NCBI RefSeq assembly: GCF_900115395.1
Contig: NZ_FOWE01000003.1
Span: forward strand, 310,001 to 374,000
Direction of reading: 5' to 3'
DNA length: 64,000 nucleotides
Source of the DNA: Geodermatophilus obscurus
Lineage (GTDB): Bacteria; Actinomycetota; Actinomycetes; Mycobacteriales; Geodermatophilaceae
A program made the position numbers and the translations under genes. The stretch's first letter is position 1. Each line of letters opens with the position of its first letter. The notes under the pieces were generated by a model, which ran no database searches, was not told where the DNA came from, and saw only the letters and a list, made by a program, of their open reading frames with translations. This document shows positions 36,091 through 44,516 of this stretch, piece by piece.

Positions 36091-36456
36091 ATGACTCCCG
36101 GTGCGGTCCTCCTGCTGCTGTTCCTGCTGGCGCTCGGTGGCCTGGCCGCCGGCACGCTCGTCGTCGCGGTGCGCGGCGGGCGCGGCCCGGCCGACCCGCC
36201 GGCCAGCCACCTCCGCGCCGACCCCGCGGGGTTCCCCGTGCTCCCCGCGCCGCGCGGCGCCCTGCACCGGCGCGGCCCGCGGGCCGGTCAGCCCCGCGCG
36301 GCCGGCCGGCTCCGTGCGGTGAGGCGGGCCGCGGCGGCCAGCGCCGCGGCGGCCAGCCACACCGCGCGCGAGAGGCGCACCGACCGCACGACGTCGCTGC
36401 TGGCCGGCGCCCGGCCGTCGCCGAGCACCGGCCGGTCCTCCACCCGGCTGCCGTAG
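36091..36456 (+). CDS. Possible small single-helix protein divergent from the MocR regulator
   Basis: From the ATG at 36091 a signal-anchor-like helix (GAVLLLLFLLALGGLAAGTLVVAV) is followed by a Pro/Arg-rich stretch. The 3' 169 nt overlap the end of cbiB on the other strand and are probably shaped by it, so the real gene may be shorter or absent. Position opposite a MocR regulator is where its target (for example YczE) usually sits, but this product is not YczE-like. Confidence 0.35.
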   Translation: MTPGAVLLLLFLLALGGLAAGTLVVAVRGGRGPADPPASHLRADPAGFPVLPAPRGALHRRGPRAGQPRAAGRLRAVRRAAAASAAAASHTARERRTDRTTSLLAGARPSPSTGRSSTRLP

Positions 36457-37262
36457 ACGTTGCGGCCGCCCAGCCGCAGCCCCAGCGCGCCGGCCGCCGC
36501 GGCCTCGCAGCGGCCGGCGTTGGGGCTGGGGTGGGCGGCCCCGTCGCGCCGCCACACCCGCAGGGCGTCGCGCGGCGAGCCGCCGGCCACCGGGGCGACG
36601 GCGACGGTGAGCGCCGCGGTGAGCCGGGCGGGCAGCCAGTTGGCGACGTCGTCGGTGCGCGCGGCGGCCCAGCCGAACCGGGCGTACCGCGGCGAGCGGT
36701 GGCCCACCATCGCGTCGAGGGTGTTCACGGCGCGATAGCCGAGCAGCCCGGGCAGGCCCGCGAGCGCACCCCACACCAGCGGGGCGACGGCGGCGTCGGA
36801 GGTGTTCTCCGCGACCGACTCGACCGTGGCGCGGGCCAGCTCCGCGGCGTCGAGGGTGCTCGGGTCGCGCCCGGCGAGCGTGGGCAGCAGCGCCCGGGCG
36901 GTGGGCAGGTCGCCGGCCTCCAGCGCGGCGGCCATCGCCGCGGCCGCCCGGCCGAGCGACGTGCCCCCGAGCACCGTCCACGTGGCGACGGCGACCGCGG
37001 CCGTCCGCGCCGCCGGGTGCTCGCGGGTTGCCCGGTCCGCCGCCGTCCCCAGGCCCGCGGCGGCGCCGACCAGCACCGCGGCGTACCCGGCGCCGGCCGC
37101 GCGGGAGTCCCGCCAGACCCGGCGCTCCAGTGCCGCGGCGAGCGTGCCGAAGCCGGCGACCGGGTGCCGGCGCGCGGGGTCGGCGAGCAGCAGGTCGGCC
37201 GCGGCGCCCAGCGCGAGGCCGAGCGCGGTGGGGAGGTCGCTCCGGGACGGCACGGCGACCAT
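36288..37262 (-). CDS. cbiB: Adenosylcobinamide-phosphate synthase (CbiB/CobD)
   Basis: A 324-residue membrane protein. Family blocks are DLLLADPARRHPVAGFG at the N-terminus, ATVESVAENTSDAAVAPLVWGALAGLPG in the centre and GYRAVNTLDAMVGHRSPRYARFGWAAARTDDVANWLPARLTA, all highly typical. Four or five hydrophobic segments are present. It attaches aminopropanol(-phosphate) to adenosylcobyric acid. The ATG at 37262 follows GGGCAGG. It is divergent from def and shares a 30-bp intergenic region. Confidence 0.95.
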   Translation of the reverse strand: MVAVPSRSDLPTALGLALGAAADLLLADPARRHPVAGFGTLAAALERRVWRDSRAAGAGYAAVLVGAAAGLGTAADRATREHPAARTAAVAVATWTVLGGTSLGRAAAAMAAALEAGDLPTARALLPTLAGRDPSTLDAAELARATVESVAENTSDAAVAPLVWGALAGLPGLLGYRAVNTLDAMVGHRSPRYARFGWAAARTDDVANWLPARLTAALTVAVAPVAGGSPRDALRVWRRDGAAHPSPNAGRCEAAAAGALGLRLGGRNVYGSRVEDRPVLGDGRAPASSDVVRSVRLSRAVWLAAAALAAAARLTARSRPAARG

Positions 37263-37280
37263 CCTGCCCAGGGCGGTTCC

Positions 37281-37286
37281 TAGGAT
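37281..37286 (+). promoter_or_regulatory. Leaderless -10 box (TAGGAT) for def-cbiET-cobM
   Basis: TAGGAT lies 6 nt before the def ATG at 37293. The message would start at the ATG. Confidence 0.55.
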
Positions 37287-37292
37287 CGCCGC

Positions 37293-37850
37293 ATGCGCCT
37301 GCCCGGCCGTTACGACGGCGTCGCCCGGCCGATCGTCACCTACGGCAGCAACGAGGTCCTGCACCGCCCGACCGCGCCCGTGACCGAGTTCGACGAGAGG
37401 CTGCGGCGGCTCGTGCTCGACATGTTCGCCTCGATGCGCGAGGCCGACGGCGTGGGGCTGGCGGCCAACCAGATCGGCGTCGACGCGCGGGTGTTCGTCA
37501 TCGACTGCCCCGACGCCGACGGCGAGGACGTCGTCGGCTACGTCGTCAACCCGTCGCTGACCCTCGTGGAGCCGGCCGGGGACGAGCCGGCCGAGGAGGT
37601 CACCGAGGAGGGCTGCCTGTCGGTGCCCGGCCCCTACGCCGAGCTGCCCCGCGCCTTCCGGGCCCGGGTGGACGGCGTGGACGTGAAGGGCAGGCCGGTG
37701 TCGATCGAGGCCACCGGCATGGCCGCGCGGTGCCTGCAGCACGAGGTCGACCACCTCGACGGCGTCGTCTACGTCGACCGGCTGCCGCAGGAGGAGCGCG
37801 AGCGGCTGCTGGCCGAGGCCGCCGGTCCGGGTGGGGAGCTGCCCGCGTGA
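37293..37850 (+). CDS. def: Peptide deformylase
   Basis: The protein has 185 residues with the three deformylase motifs: GVGLAANQIG, EGCLSVPG and QHEVDHLDG (metal Cys and two His, catalytic Glu). It removes the formyl group from nascent proteins. Its stop overlaps the GTG of cbiET (GTGA), so it leads an operon with two cobalamin genes, an odd coupling of a housekeeping function to vitamin synthesis. Genomes of this kind often carry a second def. Confidence 0.95.
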   Translation: MRLPGRYDGVARPIVTYGSNEVLHRPTAPVTEFDERLRRLVLDMFASMREADGVGLAANQIGVDARVFVIDCPDADGEDVVGYVVNPSLTLVEPAGDEPAEEVTEEGCLSVPGPYAELPRAFRARVDGVDVKGRPVSIEATGMAARCLQHEVDHLDGVVYVDRLPQEERERLLAEAAGPGGELPA

Positions 37851-39088
37851 GCGTCGCCGTGCAGCCCCTCGGGGAGGCGCCGGTGACCCCGGTCGTCGTC
37901 GTCGGCATCGGCGCCGACGGCTGGGCGGGGCTGGCGCCGACGTCGCGGGCGGAGGTGGAGCGCGCCGAGGTGCTCCTCGGCAGCGCCCGCCAGCTGGACC
38001 TCGTGCCGCCGGAGGTGCCCGCCCGGCGGGTGCCCTGGCCCTCGCCGCTCACCGAGGCGCTGCCCGGGGTGGTCGAGGCGCACGCCGGCCGCGCGGTCGT
38101 GGTCCTGGCCAGCGGTGACCCGATGCTGTCGGGCATCGGCACCACGCTCACGCGGCTGCTCGGCGCCGACCGGGTGCGGGTGCTGCCGGCGCCGTCGTCG
38201 GTGTCGCTGGCCTGTGCCCGGCTGGGCTGGGCGGTGGAGGAGACCGAGGTGGTCACGCTGGTCGGCCGCCCGATCGAGCTGCTGCACCCGCACGTGCAGC
38301 CCGGCCGGCGGCTGCTGGTGCTGGGGTCCGACGGCGGCACCCCGGCGCAGGTGGCCGCGCTGCTGGCCGGCCGCGGCTACGGGCAGAGCCTGGTCACCGT
38401 GCTCGGCGGGCTGGGCGGCCCCGACGAGGAGGTGCGCACCGGCACCGCGGCCACCTGGTCGCAGCCGGCCCCGGCGCTGGTGGTCACGGCCGTCGAGTGC
38501 CGGGCCGACCGCGGCACCGTGCCGCTGCCCACGACGCCCGGCCTGCCCGACGGCGCCTACGAGTCCGACGGGCAGCTGACCCGGTCGGAGGTCCGTGCGG
38601 TGACGCTGTCCCGGCTCGCGGCGGTGCCCGGCCAGCGGCTGTGGGACGTCGGCGCGGGCTCGGGGTCGATCGGCATCGAGTGGATGCGCGCTCACCCGAC
38701 CTGCCGCGCCGTCGCCATCGAGGCCTCCGCCGAGCGCGCCGAGCGCATCGCCCGCAACGCGGCCCGGCTCGGGGTGCCCTACCTGCGGGTGGTGCACGGG
38801 CACGCGCCGGACGTGCTCCCCCGCCTCGGCGCACCCGACGCGGTGTTCATCGGCGGCGGGCTGACCACGCCGCTGCTGGTCGACACCTGCTGGGACGCGC
38901 TCCCGCCGGGCGGCCGCCTGGTGGCCAACGCGGTGACGGTCGAGAGCGAGGCGGTGCTCGCCCAGTGGCACGCGCGGGTGGGCGGGGACCTGGTGCGGGT
39001 GGAGGTGCAGCGCGCCGAGCCGGTGGGGTCGTTCACCGGCTGGAAGCCCGCGATGCCCGTGACGATCTGGTCGGTGACCCGGTGGTGA
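37847..39088 (+). CDS. cobL: Precorrin-6Y C5,15-methyltransferase / decarboxylase (CbiET, CobL)
   Basis: A 413-residue fusion. Residues 1 to about 210 are the CbiE tetrapyrrole methylase (VVVGIGADGWAGLAP, VVVLASGDPMLSGIG, GRPIELLHPHV). About 215-413 is CbiT (QLTRSEVRAVTLSRLAAVPGQRLWDVGAGSGSIGIEW with the SAM-binding loop, then DAVFIGGGLTTP). It methylates C5 and C15 and decarboxylates the C12 acetate. The GTG at 37847 overlaps the def stop. Confidence 0.96.
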   Translation: MSVAVQPLGEAPVTPVVVVGIGADGWAGLAPTSRAEVERAEVLLGSARQLDLVPPEVPARRVPWPSPLTEALPGVVEAHAGRAVVVLASGDPMLSGIGTTLTRLLGADRVRVLPAPSSVSLACARLGWAVEETEVVTLVGRPIELLHPHVQPGRRLLVLGSDGGTPAQVAALLAGRGYGQSLVTVLGGLGGPDEEVRTGTAATWSQPAPALVVTAVECRADRGTVPLPTTPGLPDGAYESDGQLTRSEVRAVTLSRLAAVPGQRLWDVGAGSGSIGIEWMRAHPTCRAVAIEASAERAERIARNAARLGVPYLRVVHGHAPDVLPRLGAPDAVFIGGGLTTPLLVDTCWDALPPGGRLVANAVTVESEAVLAQWHARVGGDLVRVEVQRAEPVGSFTGWKPAMPVTIWSVTRW

Positions 39089-39117
39089 GCAGCCATCAGC
39101 GCTGAGAGGGCTCGTTC

Positions 39118-39864
39118 GTGACGGTCCACTTCATCGGGGCCGGGCCGGGTGCGGCCGACCTCGTCACGCTGCGGGCGGCGCGGCTCATCGCGTCCGCCCC
39201 CGTCTGCCTCTACGCCGGCGCGCTGGTGCCCCGCGAGCTGCTCGACACCGCCCCGCCCGGCGCCCGCCTGGTCGACACCGCCGACCTCGACCTCGACCAG
39301 ATCACCGCCGAGCTCGTCGCGGCGCACGAGGCCGGCCTCGACGTCGCCCGGCTGCACTCCGGCGACCCGTCGGTCTACAGCGCGATGGCCGAGCAGATGC
39401 GCCGCCTCGACGCGGCCGGCGTGCCCTACGACGTCGTCCCGGGGGTGCCCGCGTTCGCGGCCGCGGCCGCGTCGCTCAAGCGCGAGCTGACCGTGCCCGG
39501 GGTGGGCCAGACGGTCGTGCTGACGCGGACCAGCGCCCGGTCGACACCGATGCCGCCGGGGGAGGAGCTGGCCGCCTACGCCGCCACCGGCGCCACGCTC
39601 GTCCTGCACCTGGCCGTCCAGCGCATCGCCGAGCTCGCGCCGCAGCTGGCCGAGCACTACGGCGACGACGGCCCGGTCGCCGTCGTCGCCCGGGCCAGCC
39701 GCGACGACGAGCTGGTGCTGCGCGGCACGCTCGCCGACATCGCCGGCCAGGTCGAGGCGGCGGGCGTGCGGCGGACGGCGGTCGTCGTCGTGGGCCCGGT
39801 GCTGACCGCGGAGCAGTTCCCCGACAGCCACCTCTACTCGACAGGGAGGTGCCGTCAGGCCTGA
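39118..39864 (+). CDS. cobM: Precorrin-4 C11-methyltransferase (CobM/CbiF)
   Basis: A 248-residue tetrapyrrole methylase: VHFIGAGPGAADLVTLRAARL at the N-terminus, CLYAGALVPRELL, LHSGDPSVYSAMAEQM, VVPGVPAFAAAAASLKRELTVPG and TVVLTRTSARSTPMP. These are specific to CobM/CbiF. The GTG start is 29 nt after the cobL stop. The 3' end overlaps cbiD, on the opposite strand, by 10 nt. Confidence 0.96.
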   Translation: MTVHFIGAGPGAADLVTLRAARLIASAPVCLYAGALVPRELLDTAPPGARLVDTADLDLDQITAELVAAHEAGLDVARLHSGDPSVYSAMAEQMRRLDAAGVPYDVVPGVPAFAAAAASLKRELTVPGVGQTVVLTRTSARSTPMPPGEELAAYAATGATLVLHLAVQRIAELAPQLAEHYGDDGPVAVVARASRDDELVLRGTLADIAGQVEAAGVRRTAVVVVGPVLTAEQFPDSHLYSTGRCRQA

Positions 39865-40937
39865 CCCACGACCGTCCCCGCGCGGTCGATGACCACGACG
39901 TCGACCGCGACCGGGGCGCCGCGGAGCACGCCGAGCGCGGTCTCCCGGGCGCCCGCGGCCACCAGGTCGCCCAGCGGCAGCCCGGCCGCCTGGCACTGCC
40001 GCAGCGCGTCGAGCGCGGTGTTCGCGCCGCGCACGCCCGCGACCAGGTCCGGCGACGCGCCGGCGCCGGCCACCCGGTCGGCCAGCGACGCGAACGACAC
40101 CTGCGAGCGGCCCGAGTGCAGGTCGAGGTGGCCGTCGGCGAGCTTGGCCAGCTTGCCGATGCCGCCGGCGACGGTGAGCCGCGGCACGGGGTGGCGGCGC
40201 AGGTACTTGAGCACCGCGCCGGCGAAGTCGCCCATGTCCAGCAGCGCGTCCTCGGGCAGGCCGTACAGCTCCTGCACCGTCCGCTCGCTGGTCGAGCCGG
40301 TGCACCCGGCCACGTGCTCCCGGCCGGCGGCGCGGGCGACGTCGATGCCGCGGCGGATCGAGTCGATCCACGACGAGCACGAGTAGGGCACGACGACACC
40401 CGTCGTCCCGAGCACCGACAGCCCGCCGAGGATGCCCAGCCGCGGGTTCCACGTCTTCCGGGCCAGCTCCGCGCCGTCCTCGATCGAGACCTCGACGACG
40501 ACGTCGCCGCTGCCGCCGTACCGGTGCGCCACCATGGCCACGTGCGCAGCGATGAACCGCCGCGGCATCGGGTTGATCGCCGGCTCGCCGACCGCCAGGG
40601 GCAGGCCCGGCTTGGTCACCGTGCCCACGCCCTCGCCGGCGCGGAAGACCACGCCGCTGCCCGGCTCTCCGAGCGTCACCCGCACGCTGACCAGCGCGCC
40701 GTGGGTGACGTCGGGGTCGTCGCCGGCGTCCTTGACGACGCCGACCGTCGCCGCGCCGGGCTCGAGCGACTCCTTCGCGAGCGCGAACGAGGGGTGCCGG
40801 TCGTTGGGCAGGTCGATGGTCACCGGGTCGGGGAACTCGCCGGTGAGCAGCGCGGTGTAGGCCGCGGTGGTGGCCGCCGTCGCGCACGCGCCGGTGGTCC
40901 AGCCGTGCCGCAGCCCGGGGGCGCCGTCCCTGCTCAC
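39855..40937 (-). CDS. cbiD: Cobalt-precorrin-5B C1-methyltransferase-like CbiD
   Basis: The protein has 360 residues. LRHGWTTGACATAATTAAY is the CbiD N-terminal signature, with INPMPRRFIAAHVA, CSSWIDSIRRGIDVARA, and DMGDFAGAVLKYLRRH later. CbiD methylates C1 and releases the C2 acetyl fragment in the anaerobic pathway. It occurs here beside CobG and CobK of the aerobic-style route, with no cobF in the window, so it may supply the C1-methylation step. The GTG start faces cobK across a 26-bp gap. Confidence 0.93.
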   Translation of the reverse strand: MSRDGAPGLRHGWTTGACATAATTAAYTALLTGEFPDPVTIDLPNDRHPSFALAKESLEPGAATVGVVKDAGDDPDVTHGALVSVRVTLGEPGSGVVFRAGEGVGTVTKPGLPLAVGEPAINPMPRRFIAAHVAMVAHRYGGSGDVVVEVSIEDGAELARKTWNPRLGILGGLSVLGTTGVVVPYSCSSWIDSIRRGIDVARAAGREHVAGCTGSTSERTVQELYGLPEDALLDMGDFAGAVLKYLRRHPVPRLTVAGGIGKLAKLADGHLDLHSGRSQVSFASLADRVAGAGASPDLVAGVRGANTALDALRQCQAAGLPLGDLVAAGARETALGVLRGAPVAVDVVVIDRAGTVVGQA

Positions 40938-40963
40938 GGGCCCATGATCCCCGGCCGGCCGGC

Positions 40964-41698
40964 ATGACCGGGCAGGTGCTCGTGCTCGGCGGCACCGGTG
41001 AGGCGCGGCGGTTGGCCGCGGCGCTGGCCGACGGAGGCGTCGACGTCCTGTCCAGCCTGGCCGGGCGGGTGGCCGACCCGCTGCTGCCCGAGGGCCGGGT
41101 GCGGGTGGGCGGCTTCGGCGGCGCCGACGGGCTCGCCGCCTGGCTGGCCACGCACCGGCCGCGCGCCGTCGTCGACGCCACCCACCCCTTCGCCGCCCGC
41201 ATCACCGCCTCCGCCGCGGCCGCGGCGGCCCGACACGGCACCCCGCTGCTGCGCCTGCAGCGCCCGGGGTGGACCCCCGGCCCGGGCGACGACTGGCGGT
41301 ACGTGGACTCGCTGGCCGCCGCGGCCGGGGCGGTGCGCGGCGCCGGCACGGTGTTCGTCACCACCGGCCGGCAGGGCGTGGGCGCGTTCGCCGCGCTGCC
41401 CGGGCGGGTGCTGGTGCGCGCGGTCGACCCGCCCGACGACCCGCTGCCGGACGGTGCGGTGCTGCTGCTCGCGCGCGGGCCGTTCACCGTCGACGAGGAG
41501 GTCGAGCTGATGCGCGGGCACCGCGTCGACGTCGTCGTCACCAAGGACTCCGGCGGGCACATGACCGAGGCCAAGCTCGTGGCGGCCCGGCGGCTGGGGC
41601 TGCCGGTGGTGCTGGTCCGCCGCCCGCCGCTGCCCGAGGGGGTCGACGTCGTGACCACCGTGGAGGAGGCGGTGGCCTGGGTGGCCGGACCCGGATAA
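40964..41698 (+). CDS. cobK: Precorrin-6A reductase (CobK/CbiJ)
   Basis: A 244-residue protein. VLVLGGTGEARRLAAAL is the nucleotide-binding start; VVDATHPFAARITASAAAAA, TVFVTTGRQGV and VVVTKDSGGHMTEAKLVAARRLGLPVVLVRRP are strong CobK blocks. It reduces precorrin-6A with NADPH. It is divergent from cbiD. The ATG is 7 nt after a GC palindrome, CCGGCCGGCCGG. Confidence 0.95.
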   Translation: MTGQVLVLGGTGEARRLAAALADGGVDVLSSLAGRVADPLLPEGRVRVGGFGGADGLAAWLATHRPRAVVDATHPFAARITASAAAAAARHGTPLLRLQRPGWTPGPGDDWRYVDSLAAAAGAVRGAGTVFVTTGRQGVGAFAALPGRVLVRAVDPPDDPLPDGAVLLLARGPFTVDEEVELMRGHRVDVVVTKDSGGHMTEAKLVAARRLGLPVVLVRRPPLPEGVDVVTTVEEAVAWVAGPG

Positions 41699-41740
41699 CC
41701 GGTTGAGACGCCACGGTGCCGGAACGCAGGATGGCGCCTC

Positions 41741-42238
41741 GTGGAACCGATGACCGAGCAGCAGGTGCGGCGCTCCTTCGTGAACTGCTCGAAGGGCGAG
41801 GCGAACGCCGCCACCCTCCCGCGCGACCTGGCCGACCTGCCCTGGGACGGGCTCGAGCTGCTCGGCTGGCGTGACCCGAAGGCGCCGCTGCGCGGCTACC
41901 TCGTCGTCCAGCGCGAGGGCCGGCCGGTCGGCATCGCCCTGCGGGCGGCGGAGTCGCGCATGTCGGCCCGCCGCAGCGTCATGTGCCTGCTCTGCCGGTC
42001 CACGCAGTCGGGGGACGCGGTCTCGCTGTTTACCGCCCGCCGCGCCGGGGAGGCCGGGCGCAACGGGAACACGGTCGGCACCTACGTCTGTGCCGACCTC
42101 GGTTGTGCCGCCCGCACCCGGACCGAGATCCCGCCGTGGCTGCAGGACCGCGACCCGGTCGCGGTGGGGGAGGAGCGGGTCGCGGAGCTGCGCGCGCGGG
42201 TGGAGGAGTTCCTGGAGGCCGTCCTGCGGTCCGGGTGA
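41741..42238 (+). CDS. FBP-domain (FusB-like C-terminal treble-clef) protein
   Basis: A 165-residue protein from the GTG at 41741; an ATG at 41750 (MTEQQ) is nearly as good. The core holds four Cys in two pairs, CLLCRS and YVCADLGC, forming the zinc treble clef of the FBP/FusB C-terminal family (EF-G-binding proteins of fusidic-acid resistance). Between them are RRAGEAGRNGNTVGTYVC, typical of actinobacterial members. EF-G binding is family-based inference. A strong hairpin follows the stop. Confidence 0.85.
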   Translation: MEPMTEQQVRRSFVNCSKGEANAATLPRDLADLPWDGLELLGWRDPKAPLRGYLVVQREGRPVGIALRAAESRMSARRSVMCLLCRSTQSGDAVSLFTARRAGEAGRNGNTVGTYVCADLGCAARTRTEIPPWLQDRDPVAVGEERVAELRARVEEFLEAVLRSG

Positions 42239-42257
42239 CCCGGCCTGCGGGTCACCC
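42233..42257 (+). terminator. Hairpin terminator after the FBP-domain gene
   Basis: GGGTGACCC and GGGTCACCC form a perfect 9-bp stem with a 7-nt loop. The stop codon TGA is inside the left arm. There is no U-tract, as is usual in high-GC actinomycetes. Confidence 0.65.
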
Positions 42258-42362
42258 GCCCGGGTGGTGTCCGTCGGGTTCGGCTCGCGCCCGCGCCCGA
42301 GCCGGCCGATGGGGGAGGTGCACCACCTCCCGCGCCGTCGACAGGACAGGACACCCAACGCC

Positions 42363-42896
42363 ATGAGCGGACCCGGCAGGGCACCCCGGAGGTCGCGCGC
42401 GGCGCGCGCCGCCGCCGTCGTCGTGCTGGCGCTCCTGCTCGCCCTCGCGCCCACGGCCGCCGGCGCGGCGCCGGGGGCGAATCGCTCGGCGCCGCCGGAC
42501 GTCGTCCCGCTGCTGGACTGCACGATCACCCACAGCGACGGCTCCTGGACCGCCGTGTTCGGCTACGACAACCGCACCGGCGCCCGGGTCGAGATCCCCG
42601 AGGGGCCGGCCAACCAGGTCACCCCGCCGCGCTACGACGGCGCGCAGCCGACCACCTTCCAGCCGGGCGTCCGCCACGGGGTGTTCTCCGTGACGGTGAC
42701 CTCCGGCGGCGGGCCGATGTGGCACCTGGGCCGGACCAACGTGGCCGCGCGCAAGGGCGGCACCGCCTGTCCGCCCGCCACGCAGATGCCGGCCGACGGC
42801 AACGGGACGGGCATCCTAGTCGCCCTCGTCCTCGCCGGCGCGGTGGGTGCGGTCGTCCTGCGCCGTCGTTCCTCCCGGGAGCCGGTCGCCGCCTGA
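42363..42896 (+). CDS. Secreted, C-terminally anchored hypothetical protein
   Basis: The protein has 177 residues. An N-terminal signal peptide (RAARAAAVVVLALLLALAPTAAGA) is followed by a beta-rich domain of about 100 residues with two Cys (LLDCTITHSDGSWTAVFGYDNRTG; KGGTACPPATQ). The end is a helix (GILVALVLAGAVGAVVL) and RRRSSR, a membrane anchor without an LPxTG. The family is not recognised. It is convergent with the NicO transporter, 4 nt away. Confidence 0.75.
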   Translation: MSGPGRAPRRSRAARAAAVVVLALLLALAPTAAGAAPGANRSAPPDVVPLLDCTITHSDGSWTAVFGYDNRTGARVEIPEGPANQVTPPRYDGAQPTTFQPGVRHGVFSVTVTSGGGPMWHLGRTNVAARKGGTACPPATQMPADGNGTGILVALVLAGAVGAVVLRRRSSREPVAA

Positions 42897-42899
42897 TCG

Positions 42900-44516
42900 C
42901 TACGCGACGCCGACGGTCCCGCGGACCACGAGCGCGAGTCCCACCAGGAGGACGAGTGCCGCGGTGAGCACCGGCACGGTCCGGGTGATCCGCCGCGCCC
43001 ACCGGCCCAGCGCCGGGTCGGCCAGGCGCCGGGCGAACCGGTCGCGGACCCGCACGAGGGTGAGCCCGACCGCGGTCAGGGTGCCCGCCATGCCCAGGCC
43101 GTAGGCGAACACGAGGACGACGCCGAAGACCGTGCGGCCCAGCGCGACGGACGCCAGCAGCACGATCAGCGCCGAGGGACTGGGGACGAGTCCGCCCGCG
43201 ATGCCCATGCCGAGCAGCCCACCGCGGCCGGGTCCGTGGTGGTGGCCGGGGCCGTGCGCGTGCCCGGGGCCGTGCGCGTGCCCGGGGCCGTGCGCGTGCC
43301 CGTGACCTGGGCCGTGGTGGTCGTGGCCGTGGTGGTCGTGGCCGTGGTCGTGGCCGTGGTGGTCGTGGTGGTCGTGGTCGTGGTGGGCGGGGGCCGCGGT
43401 GCCGGTCCCGGCGCCCGCGAGCGCGGGGACACCGGCCGCCCGTGCCGGTTCCGGCAGGTGTGCGGCGAGCGCGTCCGTGCGCCGGGTGCGCAGCGCCCCG
43501 CGCACCATCACGGCGCCGATCACCGCCACGAGCACGCCGCTGACCACCCCGAGCCAGCGCAGCACCTGGTCCCCGGCCAGCGTGCTGGAGAGCGACACCG
43601 CCAGTCCCAGCAGCAGGACACCGGCGGTGTGGGTGACGGTCACGGTGGCGCCCACGGTCAGCGCGTCCCGCGGCCGCCCGCGGCGGCCGGCCAGGTAGGC
43701 GGCCATCATCGTCTTGCCGTGACCGGGCAGCAGCGCGTGGCCGGAGCCGAGCAGCACGGCCAGGAGCAGCGCGCCCGCACCCACCAGCGGGGTCAGTCCG
43801 CGGTCGCCCACCAGCGCCTGCAGGTGCCGGTCGAGCGCGGCCATCGCGCTGCCGAAGGGGTCGCCGGACCCCGTGGCCGGCGCCGCCCCGCCGGAGTTCT
43901 CGCCGGGCTCGGTGGCCACCTCGAACCCGCGGACGTCCAGCGGCGAGGACAGCAGGTCCTCCGGGTAGCTGCGCAGCTCGTCGCTGATGCTGTCGACCGG
44001 CACCGGTGGGTCGAGCAGCCGGACGCCGTCGCCGTCCGCGGTGATCTCCCGCCAGCCCACCTGGCCGGGCAGGTGGTCGTTCCGGAAGGCGACCGTCGCG
44101 GCCCGGTCGAGCCGGGCATCGGCCCGCAGCTCGCAGGTCGCGCGCAGGGTCGGCAGCCCGGCGGCGCCGGGCACCACCTCGAGGGCCGCGCCCCCGGGTG
44201 TCCAGCTCAGCCGCTCACCGTCCACCGACACGGTCACGGCCTGCGCGAGGGCGGCGCACTCGCCGACGGCGGCCCGGTCCAGCTCCTCGCCGGTCGGCAC
44301 CTCGCCGTCGGTGAGCCGCGGCAGGAGCTGCGCCGTGGGGACCTCGGCCCGGTCGACGACGGCCGTCAGCGACACCCCGTCGGGCCGCAGCGCCAGGGTG
44401 TCGTGGTGGTTGACGCTGAAGTTGCCCAGCGGGTGCGCCGAGGCGCTCCCCGCGGGCAGGAGCGTCAGACCGCACGCGACGAGCAGGGCCGCCGCCAGCC
44501 GCCGGCCCGCGGTCAC
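42900..44516 (-). CDS. NicO/RcnA-type nickel/cobalt transporter with extracytoplasmic domain and His-rich loop
   Basis: The protein has 538 residues. A signal peptide and an N-terminal extracytoplasmic domain (HPLGNFSVNHHDTLALRPDG...; about residues 25-225) precede a NicO transporter with HALLPGHGKTMMAAYLAG in the first membrane pair and GLVPSPSALIVLL in the second, the HX4D-like family signatures. The cytoplasmic loop between them is very His-rich (about residues 370-430, repeats of DHHGHDH and GPGHAHG), a metal sink. It may import or export Ni/Co. The GTG overlaps the TPR gene stop. Confidence 0.88.
   Translation of the reverse strand: MTAGRRLAAALLVACGLTLLPAGSASAHPLGNFSVNHHDTLALRPDGVSLTAVVDRAEVPTAQLLPRLTDGEVPTGEELDRAAVGECAALAQAVTVSVDGERLSWTPGGAALEVVPGAAGLPTLRATCELRADARLDRAATVAFRNDHLPGQVGWREITADGDGVRLLDPPVPVDSISDELRSYPEDLLSSPLDVRGFEVATEPGENSGGAAPATGSGDPFGSAMAALDRHLQALVGDRGLTPLVGAGALLLAVLLGSGHALLPGHGKTMMAAYLAGRRGRPRDALTVGATVTVTHTAGVLLLGLAVSLSSTLAGDQVLRWLGVVSGVLVAVIGAVMVRGALRTRRTDALAAHLPEPARAAGVPALAGAGTGTAAPAHHDHDHHDHHGHDHGHDHHGHDHHGPGHGHAHGPGHAHGPGHAHGPGHHHGPGRGGLLGMGIAGGLVPSPSALIVLLASVALGRTVFGVVLVFAYGLGMAGTLTAVGLTLVRVRDRFARRLADPALGRWARRITRTVPVLTAALVLLVGLALVVRGTVGVA
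43231..43390 (-). repeat. His-rich coding repeats
   Basis: Tandem units of 18 bp (GTGCGCGTGCCCGGGGCC, three copies on the plus strand) and shorter GTGGTCGTGGCC-type units encode GPGHAH and DHHGH repeats. They are ordinary low-complexity coding repeats. Confidence 0.85.

Noticed and set aside
43231..43390. Regular short repeats resembling a CRISPR array
   Set aside because: The units are contiguous, encode His/Gly repeats within the NicO loop, and there are no spacers or cas genes.
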